DNA of 49,696 nucleotides from Alphaproteobacteria bacterium (lineage in GTDB: Bacteria > Pseudomonadota > Alphaproteobacteria > Elsterales > Elsteraceae). The stretch is from contig RDXE01000048.1 of the NCBI GenBank assembly GCA_004292755.1, positions 1-49,696 on the forward strand, in the 5' to 3' direction. The translations under genes were made by a program, and so were the position numbers. The notes under the pieces are model-generated. The model was given only the letters and a program-made list of their open reading frames with translations. It searched no databases and was not told the DNA's origin. Below, piece after piece: positions 17,689-26,373 of this stretch; the stretch's first letter is position 1, and each line of letters starts with the position of its first letter.

Positions 17689-19820
17689 CCCGCTGCTGCC
17701 GCGCCGCTGGCGATGTGGTCCGCAGAATCGCTACGGACCAACACCGCATTGGTTGCCAGCGGAATACCGGCATCGCGCAGAGCGGCCAGCACCCGCTTCA
17801 GCGCTTCGCGCTGCACCCAACTGGCTCGCGCTGGGCGCGTTGTGATCTTTAGGCGCACGATCATGGCGGAATCATCCACGTCCGCCAGTCCTTGCAGCTT
17901 CAAGGGCAGCAGGATTTCGGGGCCAAGCTCGCCATCCTCTTGCATGGCTTGGCCAACCTTCTTCACCAGTTTGCGGGTTCGCTCCAAATCAGCTTCGCGA
18001 TCCAGGCGCAGGTTAAACTTCACTGTGGCCCAGTCGCGGCTGGCATTGGTGACCGATTGAATTTGTCCAAACGGAACGGTGTGGACCAAACCCGACTGAT
18101 GGCGCAATTGGACGGAGCGCACGGAGATACGCTCCACTGTTCCCTTCAAGCGCCCGGTGTCGATGTACTCGCCCACTCTGAACGCATCATCGGCAATGAA
18201 GAAAATGCCGGAAACGATATCCCGCACCAAGGCCTGGCTGCCGAAACTGATTGCCAAACCCAAAATGCCAAAGCCCGCAAGCAAGGGGGCGATGTCGACG
18301 CCCAGTCGGGACAGCACCACCAGGAGGGTCAAACCCAGCACAGCTCCCAGGACAAACGACCGGATCAAGGGCAGAACCGTGCCCAGACGGCTGGTGGTGG
18401 TTTGTTCATGATCGTCTTCCTCGCCCGGCACAGTTGCCGCGCGCCGAGGGGCATAGGCATCAAACAACGCCGTGAGGAATGACCAGACCACCCACCCAGC
18501 CAGCACCAGGGCACCCACCAGCAGCAGGTTGCGCAGAGCAGCCGCCAGCTCGGAAGACATCAGACCCGCCAGGAAGAACTGCCAGATGCCCGCCAGCGCT
18601 ATCAGCGACACGATCCACCCGCAGGCGGCACCCAGCTGACCAGACACAGTGATGATCGCCTGCTGCAATGGATTTGGCGTGGGCCCAACCAATCGACCGG
18701 AGGCCTCACGGGCCACAGTGGCCAACATGCCTGCCAACACCGGCGCCAACACCACGACCAACTGCGTCCGCGCCGCGGCTACGCCCCAGGCGGGGCCATC
18801 CGGCGCCACGGCTGCAACCCGACCGATCGACCAGATGCCAACGGCGCTGGCTGCCAGCAGCCACGGCAGGGCATGCGCCAGCAGGCGTCGAAGCCGTCCC
18901 GTCGCCCCCATCATCGCCAACGCCGCAATCTCCCGGCGCCCGGTAAAGAACCACCACACCTTGAACACGGTGATCAGGGAGCCGTGCAGCATGAACCAGC
19001 CTGCAGCCAACGCAGGTTCGGCACCGACAGCACGCAACCACTCCAGCACAGCCAGAATGACCGCCCCATAGGCGCCATAGACCACCAGCACCCGGAAGTG
19101 CCAATGCGGCCGCGCAATGGGCAGCAAGCTTCTCCCGTTGGCCCCAGGCGTCAGGGCCAATCGCCCCACCACGAAATAGACGGCTGCTGCGACTGCGGCG
19201 CTGCCCACGGCGGACGCTGCACTTCGCGTTGCATCAGCCGTCGGCAGTATCCAGTCCAAGCTGAAGGAGAACAGAGTGGCGGCCAGGAGCAGGATGCCAC
19301 CATCAATCACCAGACGCCGCATGGCCGGACCAAGGCGGGCCAACAAATCAGCATCGGGCGCAAGATGCCGCTGGCGTCGCCGGTCCTGCGCGCCGCTCAC
19401 CCACAATCCGCCAATCAGCACCAGCAGGCCCGGCACCAGCGCGGCGACCACAAACAGCGGCGACTGGCTGTTGGCAAACGACATCGACACGGCCGACGGC
19501 AACGCTGGCAGATGGGTCATTGCCTCGATGCCGCGGTCAAGTCCCTGCGAGAACAGCGCTGACACACTGGGTGGAGCCGTCACCGTGAGGGGCCGCGGCT
19601 CCGCTGTGCTCGCCCCGGGGCTTGAGGTGCCAGAAGCAGATGGGCGGACGACAACGCTACGCCCCTCAGCCGCAAGGCTACGCACCAACCCAGCGACACC
19701 GTCGGGCGATTGACCGTCCGACCACTCTATAACCACAGGCGGCTGCTGGGCCAAAACCAATGATGGAAAACACCAGCCGCCTAGAAAGATCAAAGCCAAT
19801 AGAAACCGCTGCATTGCCAC
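17685..19820 (-). CDS. MscS-family mechanosensitive channel, large form
   Basis: A 711-residue membrane protein. A signal peptide (residues 1-24, ending LVLAQ) is followed by a Ser/Ala-rich periplasmic part, around ten predicted membrane helices, the MscS pore helix and the beta domain. The pore helix region is SRLGVDIAPLLAGFGILGLA, followed by the MscS core FGSQALVRDIVSGIFFIADD. The cytoplasmic cage (about residues 560-700) is intact. It should open under membrane tension and release solutes on osmotic downshock, like YbiO/MscK-type channels. It is convergent with the HTH gene, sharing the CTAG stop. The upstream neighbour is rppH, on the same strand with a 69-base gap. Confidence 0.9.
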   Translation of the reverse strand: MAMQRFLLALIFLGGWCFPSLVLAQQPPVVIEWSDGQSPDGVAGLVRSLAAEGRSVVVRPSASGTSSPGASTAEPRPLTVTAPPSVSALFSQGLDRGIEAMTHLPALPSAVSMSFANSQSPLFVVAALVPGLLVLIGGLWVSGAQDRRRQRHLAPDADLLARLGPAMRRLVIDGGILLLAATLFSFSLDWILPTADATRSAASAVGSAAVAAAVYFVVGRLALTPGANGRSLLPIARPHWHFRVLVVYGAYGAVILAVLEWLRAVGAEPALAAGWFMLHGSLITVFKVWWFFTGRREIAALAMMGATGRLRRLLAHALPWLLAASAVGIWSIGRVAAVAPDGPAWGVAAARTQLVVVLAPVLAGMLATVAREASGRLVGPTPNPLQQAIITVSGQLGAACGWIVSLIALAGIWQFFLAGLMSSELAAALRNLLLVGALVLAGWVVWSFLTALFDAYAPRRAATVPGEEDDHEQTTTSRLGTVLPLIRSFVLGAVLGLTLLVVLSRLGVDIAPLLAGFGILGLAISFGSQALVRDIVSGIFFIADDAFRVGEYIDTGRLKGTVERISVRSVQLRHQSGLVHTVPFGQIQSVTNASRDWATVKFNLRLDREADLERTRKLVKKVGQAMQEDGELGPEILLPLKLQGLADVDDSAMIVRLKITTRPARASWVQREALKRVLAALRDAGIPLATNAVLVRSDSADHIASGAAAAG

Positions 19821-19889
19821 CCCCCTTCCCGCTTGCTCGCGCGAGGACCCTGCAGCGCGACACGGGCACTGTCTTCAGCCAACCCGCGG

Positions 19890-20399
19890 TCAGCTATGCG
19901 CGGACGGGCTGTCAGTCACCGTTCGAATGATCGGCAGAAAGTGCTGAACCACGGTGTGATACAGTGGCTGCTTCCACGCGATGATCAAGTCGGGGACAAT
20001 ACCAACGTCAACCCAGCGCCAGTCTCGGAACTCAGCATCGGCCTTGCCAAGGTCAATCTCATCCTCGGGCCCGGTGAAGCGCGCCAGGAACCAGCGCTGC
20101 GACTGGCCGCGCCATTTGCCCTTCCAGCGTCCGGCGGCCACCTCTGCTGGAAAGTCATAGGTCAACCAGCCAGGCACTTCAGCCAACCGCTCGACACTCG
20201 TGATGCCCGTTTCTTCTTCGAGTTCGCGATAGGCGGCCTCTTCGGGCGACTCACCATGGGAAAGCCCACCCTGGGGCATTTGCCACGCCCCAGGGGCGTC
20301 GCTGCGCTCAGCAACAAAGGCAAGGCCCGCGCCATTCACCACCATGACACCAGCACCCAGACGATAGCCTTTGGGGGGTGAGTCAGCTGCGGCGATCAT
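19890..20399 (-). CDS. rppH: RNA pyrophosphohydrolase RppH (Nudix)
   Basis: A 169-residue Nudix hydrolase that removes pyrophosphate from mRNA 5' ends and so starts decay. The Nudix box occupies residues 45-66 (G45, E50, R58-E-L-E-E-E63, G65). The start YRLGAGVMVVN and the W-Q-M-P-Q-G-G motif are typical of RppH. ATG 20399 overlaps the stop of the deacetylase gene upstream (ATGA). That arrangement, divergent deacetylase then rppH, is common in alphaproteobacteria, where envC and ctpA usually precede it; they are absent here. Confidence 0.93.
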   Translation of the reverse strand: MIAAADSPPKGYRLGAGVMVVNGAGLAFVAERSDAPGAWQMPQGGLSHGESPEEAAYRELEEETGITSVERLAEVPGWLTYDFPAEVAAGRWKGKWRGQSQRWFLARFTGPEDEIDLGKADAEFRDWRWVDVGIVPDLIIAWKQPLYHTVVQHFLPIIRTVTDSPSAHS

Positions 20400-21544
20400 G
20401 GTTCTGGCTGACGATTGGCGATGGCAGACACCGGCGCAAGTCGAATGCCCCGCCGCGGCAGCAGGCCAGTCCACCGCACCACGCGGTCAATCGCAATCTC
20501 GTTGACGGAGACAACCACCAGCGCCGCGCCGCCGCCACGCGCAACCGCCTCGGCATCGAACAGGCGCTGATCGATGCTGCGTGGATTGGCGTCATGGGCG
20601 ATCGCGACGGTTCCAAGAGCGCGTGGCACTCCCAAATCGCGCGCCACCCGACCGGTGACCGATCCCGCAGCCGTGCGCGGATCCACCACCATCAGACCCC
20701 GGCGGCTCAACACCTCCATCATCGGCAACAAGGCGCGCATGGAGGTGGCAAACCGCCCCCCCTCCTCCGCCACGACGCCGATGGCACCGGGAGCGCGGCT
20801 CAACACCCAAGACAGCCGGTCAAGGTTCTCCGCCGGAGACAGACTGCTGAGCAGGGTGTAGGGGCCCGGATCGACGCGTGGAAACTCCAACGGCTCCATC
20901 GGAACCGCCAGCAACACCTCGTGTCCATGCTCGCGCGCGCCACCCACCAACTCGGGCAGGTTCGGCGCATAGGGGGAGAAGGCGAGGCTCACCTCCGGCG
21001 GCAGCCGATCCAGCGCTGCGGACAACTCGGCCCGCTCCAGGCCTAAGCCAGTGACCAACACCGCGATCAGCGGCTGGTCGTCCATCGCCTCAAAGGGATG
21101 GGCGTAAATTTGGAAGGGCCGCTCTCCCAGTGGGCCAACCCGCGGCAGCGGGCCATGGGGTCCCACCTCGATCATGCTGGGGATGGGCGCTGGCGCCAGC
21201 GCCACCCGCTGCATCGCTGGCAGAGGCGGGGGCGGTTCTGGGGCAGCGACGGGCGCTGCAGGCGCCGCCACAGGCGCGACAGATGCTGATGGAGGCTCTG
21301 GGGCTGGAGCAGGCTCGGCAGGCTCCGCACCCATCAGGGCCAGAATGACCATCGGCACCCGCACTGGCCATTCCGCCCGGGTTTTGTCGGCATTGATTGC
21401 CAACCAGCTGACCAGAGTGACGACAATGCCGAAAAACACCACCCATGCGATGACAAGCGCGATGGTGTCGCGTGGCAAGCCGTTGCCCCCCCGGCGAGGG
21501 CCGCCAGACATCGGTTCGTCCGCGCTTAATGCTTCCGCAGCCAT
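20396..21544 (-). CDS. Divergent polysaccharide deacetylase family protein (DUF610), membrane anchored
   Basis: A 382-residue envelope protein. A single membrane helix (residues 28-50) anchors it, with a short cytoplasmic head. An Ala/Pro-rich linker (about 75-125) reaches the periplasmic divergent polysaccharide deacetylase domain (about 160-382). Within it IAVLVTGLGL opens the fold and VPMEPLEFPRVDPGPYTLL is typical. The family lacks the usual NodB metal motifs and is placed near EnvC/CtpA in many genomes, hinting at peptidoglycan-related work; the activity is unproven. ATG 21544 is chosen because AGGTGAGC precedes it. It is coupled to rppH by ATGA. Confidence 0.85.
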   Translation of the reverse strand: MAAEALSADEPMSGGPRRGGNGLPRDTIALVIAWVVFFGIVVTLVSWLAINADKTRAEWPVRVPMVILALMGAEPAEPAPAPEPPSASVAPVAAPAAPVAAPEPPPPLPAMQRVALAPAPIPSMIEVGPHGPLPRVGPLGERPFQIYAHPFEAMDDQPLIAVLVTGLGLERAELSAALDRLPPEVSLAFSPYAPNLPELVGGAREHGHEVLLAVPMEPLEFPRVDPGPYTLLSSLSPAENLDRLSWVLSRAPGAIGVVAEEGGRFATSMRALLPMMEVLSRRGLMVVDPRTAAGSVTGRVARDLGVPRALGTVAIAHDANPRSIDQRLFDAEAVARGGGAALVVVSVNEIAIDRVVRWTGLLPRRGIRLAPVSAIANRQPEP

Positions 21545-21631
21545 GCTCACCTGACTCCCGGCCCTAACTCCCGGTCCTTTGGCAGCATACACCGCTTATT
21601 GCCCGAAGTCGTTAACCAAGCTTCGTCCTGG

Positions 21632-23317
21632 CTAGGATCGATTCAAACTGGCGGCACTCACTTGCAGGGCATCGGCCACGTTGGACGGTGGGCCGAACAC
21701 CGGACCGACACCAAGATCGCAGCCGACATCCGCCAACCGCTCGCGGTCGGCATTGCTCAACACCCCCAACGCCAGCACGGTCAGCCCAAGGTCCTGGGCC
21801 AGACCAACCAAGCCACGGCACACCGTCTGCGCCCGCCGACTGTCCCGCATGGAGCGAACCATCGCAGGGTCCAGTTTGACGAAATCGACGGGTGCGTCAG
21901 CAATCAGGGTGAAGTCCACCCCCGGTCGGCCCAACCCATCGACGGCAATCCGCGCCCCGATGGTGCGGATTGCCATCAGCGTGTGCAGCACGTCCCGCTG
22001 TGTCAGCACCCTGGCTGGTACTGACAGCACCAGTTGGTGATGCCCAAGACCGTGCAGATGCAAGGCATCGGCAACGGCCGCCAAAAGCCGGGTGCGTCCG
22101 CTGTCCCCAACCTGCCCGGCCCCAATGTCCAGGACCAGCATCACATCGCGGGTTGAGGGAACGGTCTGCCCGAATTCCCCCACGGCAGCCTCAATCGTCC
22201 AGCTGCCGATGGTGCTGAGCATGGAGGCCGCTTCGGCAACGGGTAGCAACTCGTCTGCACCCACAATGCCGAGGTCAGGGTCATGCCACTCCGGCATGGC
22301 CTCCACGCCAATCACTTGCGAGGTGGCGATGCGGGCGATTGGACGGAAGCGCACGCTGAACCGCTCACGCGCGTGCACGGCACGCAACGAGCGCTCGATG
22401 CCAGCGGCACGCGCCACTCGCTCAGCGGTGTCCTGCTGGAACGGCACCAGTTTCCCGGTGGCCCCGCGCCGCTGGCTGTCGGTGGCCGCCAGCACTGCGG
22501 CCCGGGTCAACGCCTCCGCACTGCCCCCATCGACAGGATAGATTGCCATGCCGATGGTGGCACTGGCGTGATAGCGCACGCCGGAGATGGTCACCGGCAC
22601 CTGCAAATTATCCCGGATCATGGCGATGCGGTCGATGTCCGGGCAGACCACCAGAAACCGGTCAGGTGCCACAAAACCAACCCGGTCATAGCCCACTGCC
22701 GCCGTCAATCGCCGCCCATGCTCAGCCATGAAGGCGGCCAGCGCCAGCTCGGTCAACGGCGCAGACAAGGCACCCAGATGGTCAAACTGCACCGCCAGCA
22801 CCACTGGAAACGGGGCCGTCCCCTCCTCTGCGAGGCGCACCAACTCTGCCAACCGCCGGATCAGGGAGGGTTGGGTGAGCAGACCTACGGCCGGGTCGCG
22901 CTCCGCTTCGCGCACGCGGGCGTCCGCTTCGGCTCTTCGGTCGGTCAGATTGTCTTGCACCGAGATGTAGCCAATCAGCGTGCCATCGGTCGCGCGCAGG
23001 TGTGACACGCACCATCCCATCAGGAACGGTGTGCCATCCTTGCGGTAATTGACCGTTGAGCCCTGCCACACCCGACCCGAATCCAACGTCTCCTTCAAGG
23101 AGCGCATGGCGCCGCGATCGGTTGCCGGGCCTTGCAGCAGGCGCGGCGAGTTGCCCAGCAACTCCGCCTCCGCAAAGCCGGTCAGCCGACACAACGCCGG
23201 GTTGGCATAGAGAATCCGAGGGCCAGGGGCGACCAGGTCCGCGTCGGTCACCATCACCGGCAGGGGCATGGTGTCGAAACACATACCAAGATCGACCAAA
23301 GGGAATGCCGAAACCAC
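21632..23317 (-). CDS. LOV-like PAS protein with degenerate GGDEF and EAL domains
   Basis: A 561-residue cytoplasmic signalling protein. The N-terminal domain is LOV-like: residues 55-63 read GNSPRLLQG where light-sensing LOV domains have GRNCRFLQG, so the adduct cysteine is a proline. It continues with NYRKDGTPF and GYISVQDNLTDRR, as in LOV. The middle domain has the GGDEF fold, but the signature reads APDRF. The last domain is EAL-like, with EAM for EAL, VDGLGRP for DDFGTG, and most metal ligands changed. It is probably a receptor or scaffold instead of a c-di-GMP enzyme. GTG 23317 is chosen because AGAGGAAG lies seven bases upstream; 23413 is an alternative. It is divergent from the MBL gene. 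Confidence 0.82.
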   Translation of the reverse strand: MVSAFPLVDLGMCFDTMPLPVMVTDADLVAPGPRILYANPALCRLTGFAEAELLGNSPRLLQGPATDRGAMRSLKETLDSGRVWQGSTVNYRKDGTPFLMGWCVSHLRATDGTLIGYISVQDNLTDRRAEADARVREAERDPAVGLLTQPSLIRRLAELVRLAEEGTAPFPVVLAVQFDHLGALSAPLTELALAAFMAEHGRRLTAAVGYDRVGFVAPDRFLVVCPDIDRIAMIRDNLQVPVTISGVRYHASATIGMAIYPVDGGSAEALTRAAVLAATDSQRRGATGKLVPFQQDTAERVARAAGIERSLRAVHARERFSVRFRPIARIATSQVIGVEAMPEWHDPDLGIVGADELLPVAEAASMLSTIGSWTIEAAVGEFGQTVPSTRDVMLVLDIGAGQVGDSGRTRLLAAVADALHLHGLGHHQLVLSVPARVLTQRDVLHTLMAIRTIGARIAVDGLGRPGVDFTLIADAPVDFVKLDPAMVRSMRDSRRAQTVCRGLVGLAQDLGLTVLALGVLSNADRERLADVGCDLGVGPVFGPPSNVADALQVSAASLNRS

Positions 23318-23449
23318 GCGTCCGCTTCCTCTCCCGCCCACGGTTCTCTGACCGCTGTCTTCCGCAAGGGCGCACGCTATATCGTGCCCCGGCGCTTTTC
23401 GCGCCAGGGACAAAAGCGCGCATTACCGCTAGACTGATCGACTGGAACA

Positions 23450-24535
23450 ATGTGTGCAATAATGGACCTGCTTACAGACCCCAGCGCTGAGCGCTTACCA
23501 CAGCCGGGCGAAGCCTTGCCGCTGCGCCCCGGCCTGCATTGGGTGCGCATGCCTCTGCCATTTCGGCTGAACCACATCAACCTATGGCTGATTGCAGAGG
23601 ACGAGCGCTGGGCGCTGGTGGACACAGGGTTCGGCATTGATGCCACCCTGGCGCTGTGGGAGCAGGTGCTGGAACACATCACCCTGTCGCGCATCATCGT
23701 CACCCACTTCCACCCAGACCATGTTGGCTGCGCGGCTTGGCTGAGTGCCCGCACCGGCGCATCGGTGTGGATGAGCGAGGCAGAGTTCCTAACCACCCGT
23801 GCTGTCCGGTTTGAGCCTGAGGCAGCCGAGCGGCAGCGCCGGTTGGATTTCTGGTGCCGCCACGGTCTGGATGCCACGCGTCGTGCGGCTTTGGCCGCTC
23901 TGCCACGGGGGTATGACCGCGGTGTGCCCAGCGTGCCGGATCGCTTCCAGCGCCTGAGGGATGGCGACCAGCTACAGATTGGCACGGGACGCTGGCGGGT
24001 CTGTCTGGTCAGCGGCCACGCGCCAGGCCAAGCGCTGTTGGTCAATGACGAGGAGCGGATGCTGATCGCCGCCGATCAGGTGTTGGAGCGCATCTCCCCC
24101 AACGTCGCAGTCTGGCCGCACGAACCCGCTGGCGACCCGCTGGCGGACTACTTGCGCGGTTTGGACCGGTTGGAGCCGCTGGACGCCAGCACACTGGTGC
24201 TGCCATCCCACGGGCGACCCTTTGTTGGCCTGCACGCACGCTGCGCCGCCCTGCGACGGCACCATGCCGAGCGTCTGACAACACTGCTAGCCGCCCTGTC
24301 CAGTCCCGCGACGGCGGTGGAGCTGATGCCCGTGCTGTTTTCGCGCGACCTGGATTTGCATGAGTTGGGCTTCGCCATTGGCGAAACCCTGGCCCATCTC
24401 GCCCGCTTGGAAGCCACGGGCTGGATTGCGCGGGAGGAGACGGCGCAAGCAATCCGCTTCCGCCGTCTCAACACTCCCCTGTCTGACGCCGATATCTGGC
24501 GGCTGGTTAGCCCACCATATACTGGCCGCCATTGA
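23450..24535 (+). CDS. MBL-fold metallo-hydrolase
   Basis: A 361-residue protein of the metallo-beta-lactamase superfamily. The zinc motif HFHPDH lies at residues 86-91, with later ligands in VSGHAPGQ and LPSHGRPF. After the fold comes a helical C-terminal domain of about 90 residues resembling the winged-helix tail of the LACTB2/RNase-like hydrolases that act on thioesters or nucleic acids. The substrate cannot be told. The start is ATG 23450; ATG 23462 is also possible. Its 3' end overlaps the convergent phaB-like gene by 29 bases. Confidence 0.85.
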   Translation: MCAIMDLLTDPSAERLPQPGEALPLRPGLHWVRMPLPFRLNHINLWLIAEDERWALVDTGFGIDATLALWEQVLEHITLSRIIVTHFHPDHVGCAAWLSARTGASVWMSEAEFLTTRAVRFEPEAAERQRRLDFWCRHGLDATRRAALAALPRGYDRGVPSVPDRFQRLRDGDQLQIGTGRWRVCLVSGHAPGQALLVNDEERMLIAADQVLERISPNVAVWPHEPAGDPLADYLRGLDRLEPLDASTLVLPSHGRPFVGLHARCAALRRHHAERLTTLLAALSSPATAVELMPVLFSRDLDLHELGFAIGETLAHLARLEATGWIAREETAQAIRFRRLNTPLSDADIWRLVSPPYTGRH

Positions 24536-25232
24536 TGGAAATCGTGGCGCCGGTGATGAAGGCAGCCTCGTCGGCGACCAAGTACAAGACCGTCCGTGCA
24601 ATCTCGGCTGGCAGGCCCATGCGGCCAATCGGGATCTGCGCGATGATTTTGTCCAGCACCGGCTGGGCGATCGCGCCGGTCATCTCCGTCAACACATAGC
24701 CGGGGGCAATGCAGTTGACAGTGATGCCCTTGGACGCACCTTCCAGCGCCAGCGCCTTGGTGAAGCCAATCATGCCCGCCTTCGCAGCGGCATAATTCAC
24801 TTGGCCCAGCTGACCTTTCTGACCATTGACCGATGACAAGTTGACGATCCGGCCAAAGCCGCGGGTGCGCATCCCTTCGATCACTGCCCGGCACATGCCG
24901 TAGCAGGACTTCAGATTGGTGGCGATCACTTCATCCCACTGCTCTTCGGTCATCTTGTGGAAGAAGCCGTCGCGGGTGATGCCTGCATTGTTGACCAACA
25001 CCTCAACTGGACCCAAGGCAGCTTCCACCCGCGCGATGCCCTCGCGGCAGGCGGCAACGCTGCCGACGTCCCACTTTTCCACATGGATGCCGGTTTCATC
25101 CTTGAACTTCTGGGCCGCAGCGTCGTTGCCTGCATAGCTGGCGGCGACGGTGTAGCCAGCTGCCTTCAAGGCGGTTGAAATCGCAGCCCCAATTCCGCGC
25201 GTGCCGCCGGTGACCACTGCTACCCGAGCCAT
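24507..25232 (-). CDS. phaB: Acetoacetyl-CoA reductase PhaB (NADPH-type SDR)
   Basis: A 241-residue short-chain dehydrogenase. The cofactor loop is GGTRGIG (residues 9-15), and the catalytic residues are S134, Y147 and K151 within SSVNGQKGQLGQVNYAAAK. The SVNGQKGQ segment is diagnostic of PhaB, which reduces acetoacetyl-CoA to (R)-3-hydroxybutyryl-CoA for polyhydroxybutyrate storage. ATG 25232 follows GGGGAGG. No phaA or phaC gene is adjacent. The coding tail overlaps the MBL gene on the other strand. Length and motifs are complete, so an active enzyme is expected. Confidence 0.93.
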   Translation of the reverse strand: MARVAVVTGGTRGIGAAISTALKAAGYTVAASYAGNDAAAQKFKDETGIHVEKWDVGSVAACREGIARVEAALGPVEVLVNNAGITRDGFFHKMTEEQWDEVIATNLKSCYGMCRAVIEGMRTRGFGRIVNLSSVNGQKGQLGQVNYAAAKAGMIGFTKALALEGASKGITVNCIAPGYVLTEMTGAIAQPVLDKIIAQIPIGRMGLPAEIARTVLYLVADEAAFITGATISINGGQYMVG

Positions 25233-25434
25233 GATGCCTCCCCATGCCAAGCTGGGCCGGAGCTGCCGCGACACCGCGATCTCCAGTCCCGAATTGCTGC
25301 GGCGCACCAGCCAATCGCTTGATTTGGCACGGCAACCGCCTTCGCGGACCAAAGCATGTCAGCGCGGTGATTGCCAGTGTTGGCGGCGCGACGCGCTGTC
25401 ACGGCAACTGTTGCGGGGAGCGCAAATCCGTGCG

Positions 25435-26184
25435 TCAGGCTGCGTCTTCTACCAATTGCAAGGCCGCGTCATGGGTGACGGTGGTTCCAACATCTTCGCC
25501 CAAACAGATGCGACGAATCGCACCCGGCTTGTCGAAATTAAACAGATGGACTGGCAGGCGATGATCGCGTGCCAACAACATGGCCGACTGGTCCATCACC
25601 CGCAGATCCTGCCGGATGACATCATCGAAGGAAATGGTGGAGAACCGCTTGGCGGCCGGGTCGCGCTTGGGATCAGCCGTGAACACTCCATCGACCCCGT
25701 GCTTGGCAGCAAGAATGGCGTCACAGCGCAATTCCAGCGCGCGTTGCACCGAGGGATAGTCCGTCGTGACATAGGGCTGCCCGATGCCGCCGACCAAGAC
25801 CACAATCGAACCCTTGTCCAGATGCCGGTTGGCACGCAGGCGAATGTAGGGTTCCGCCATCTGATTGATCGCGATTGACGACATCACCCGCACGTCGGTT
25901 GGGGTTTTGGCGTTGATGGCTGCCCGCATCATCACCCCGTTGATGACAGTGGCGAGCATGCCCATATTGTCGGCCTCGGCGCGCTCAATATTCCAGGCGC
26001 TGGCAACATTGCCCCGGAAGATATTCCCACCGCCGACCATAATCGCCACGGCCACACCCAAGTCGATCGCGCCCACTACTTGATCGACGATATGCTCAAT
26101 TGCGATCCGATCAAAGATTTGGGAGCCCGTGCCCGCCATCGCAGCACCGCTCAATTTGACCATGATGCGCCGATATCTGGACAT
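25435..26184 (-). CDS. pyrH: Divergent uridylate kinase (UMP kinase) PyrH-like protein
   Basis: A 249-residue amino-acid-kinase-fold protein close to UMP kinase (UMP + ATP to UDP). Conserved parts are VKLSG at the phosphate loop, IMVGGGNIFRG, DNMGMLATVING and TTDYPSVQRALE. It departs from housekeeping PyrH: KLSGAAM stands for KLSGEAL, and the following segment (GTGSQIFDR) is altered. The neighbours are also unusual, since pyrH normally lies between tsf and frr. It may be a second, specialised paralogue. ATG 26184 follows GGGAGAG; the flippase gene is divergent. Confidence 0.8.
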   Translation of the reverse strand: MSRYRRIMVKLSGAAMAGTGSQIFDRIAIEHIVDQVVGAIDLGVAVAIMVGGGNIFRGNVASAWNIERAEADNMGMLATVINGVMMRAAINAKTPTDVRVMSSIAINQMAEPYIRLRANRHLDKGSIVVLVGGIGQPYVTTDYPSVQRALELRCDAILAAKHGVDGVFTADPKRDPAAKRFSTISFDDVIRQDLRVMDQSAMLLARDHRLPVHLFNFDKPGAIRRICLGEDVGTTVTHDAALQLVEDAA

Positions 26185-26373
26185 TCTGGACTCTCCCTTG
26201 CTCGGCCCCGCCAGATCCTGTCCAACGAAGCGTGGTCGCACGAAAACGCCGCGGCCTCCCATGGGGGATCGTGGGTCGGCCGGGGATGGACGGGCGCCAA
26301 GTGGTGGGTCAAGTATGGCGCCACCCAGGGGCCGGGGAAAGCCCCCCAGAGCGACTACCCCAGAGACCCCCCT

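Noticed and set aside
26080-26373. Upstream extension of the flippase
   Set aside because: It would overlap the divergent pyrH-like gene and lies before the first membrane segment.
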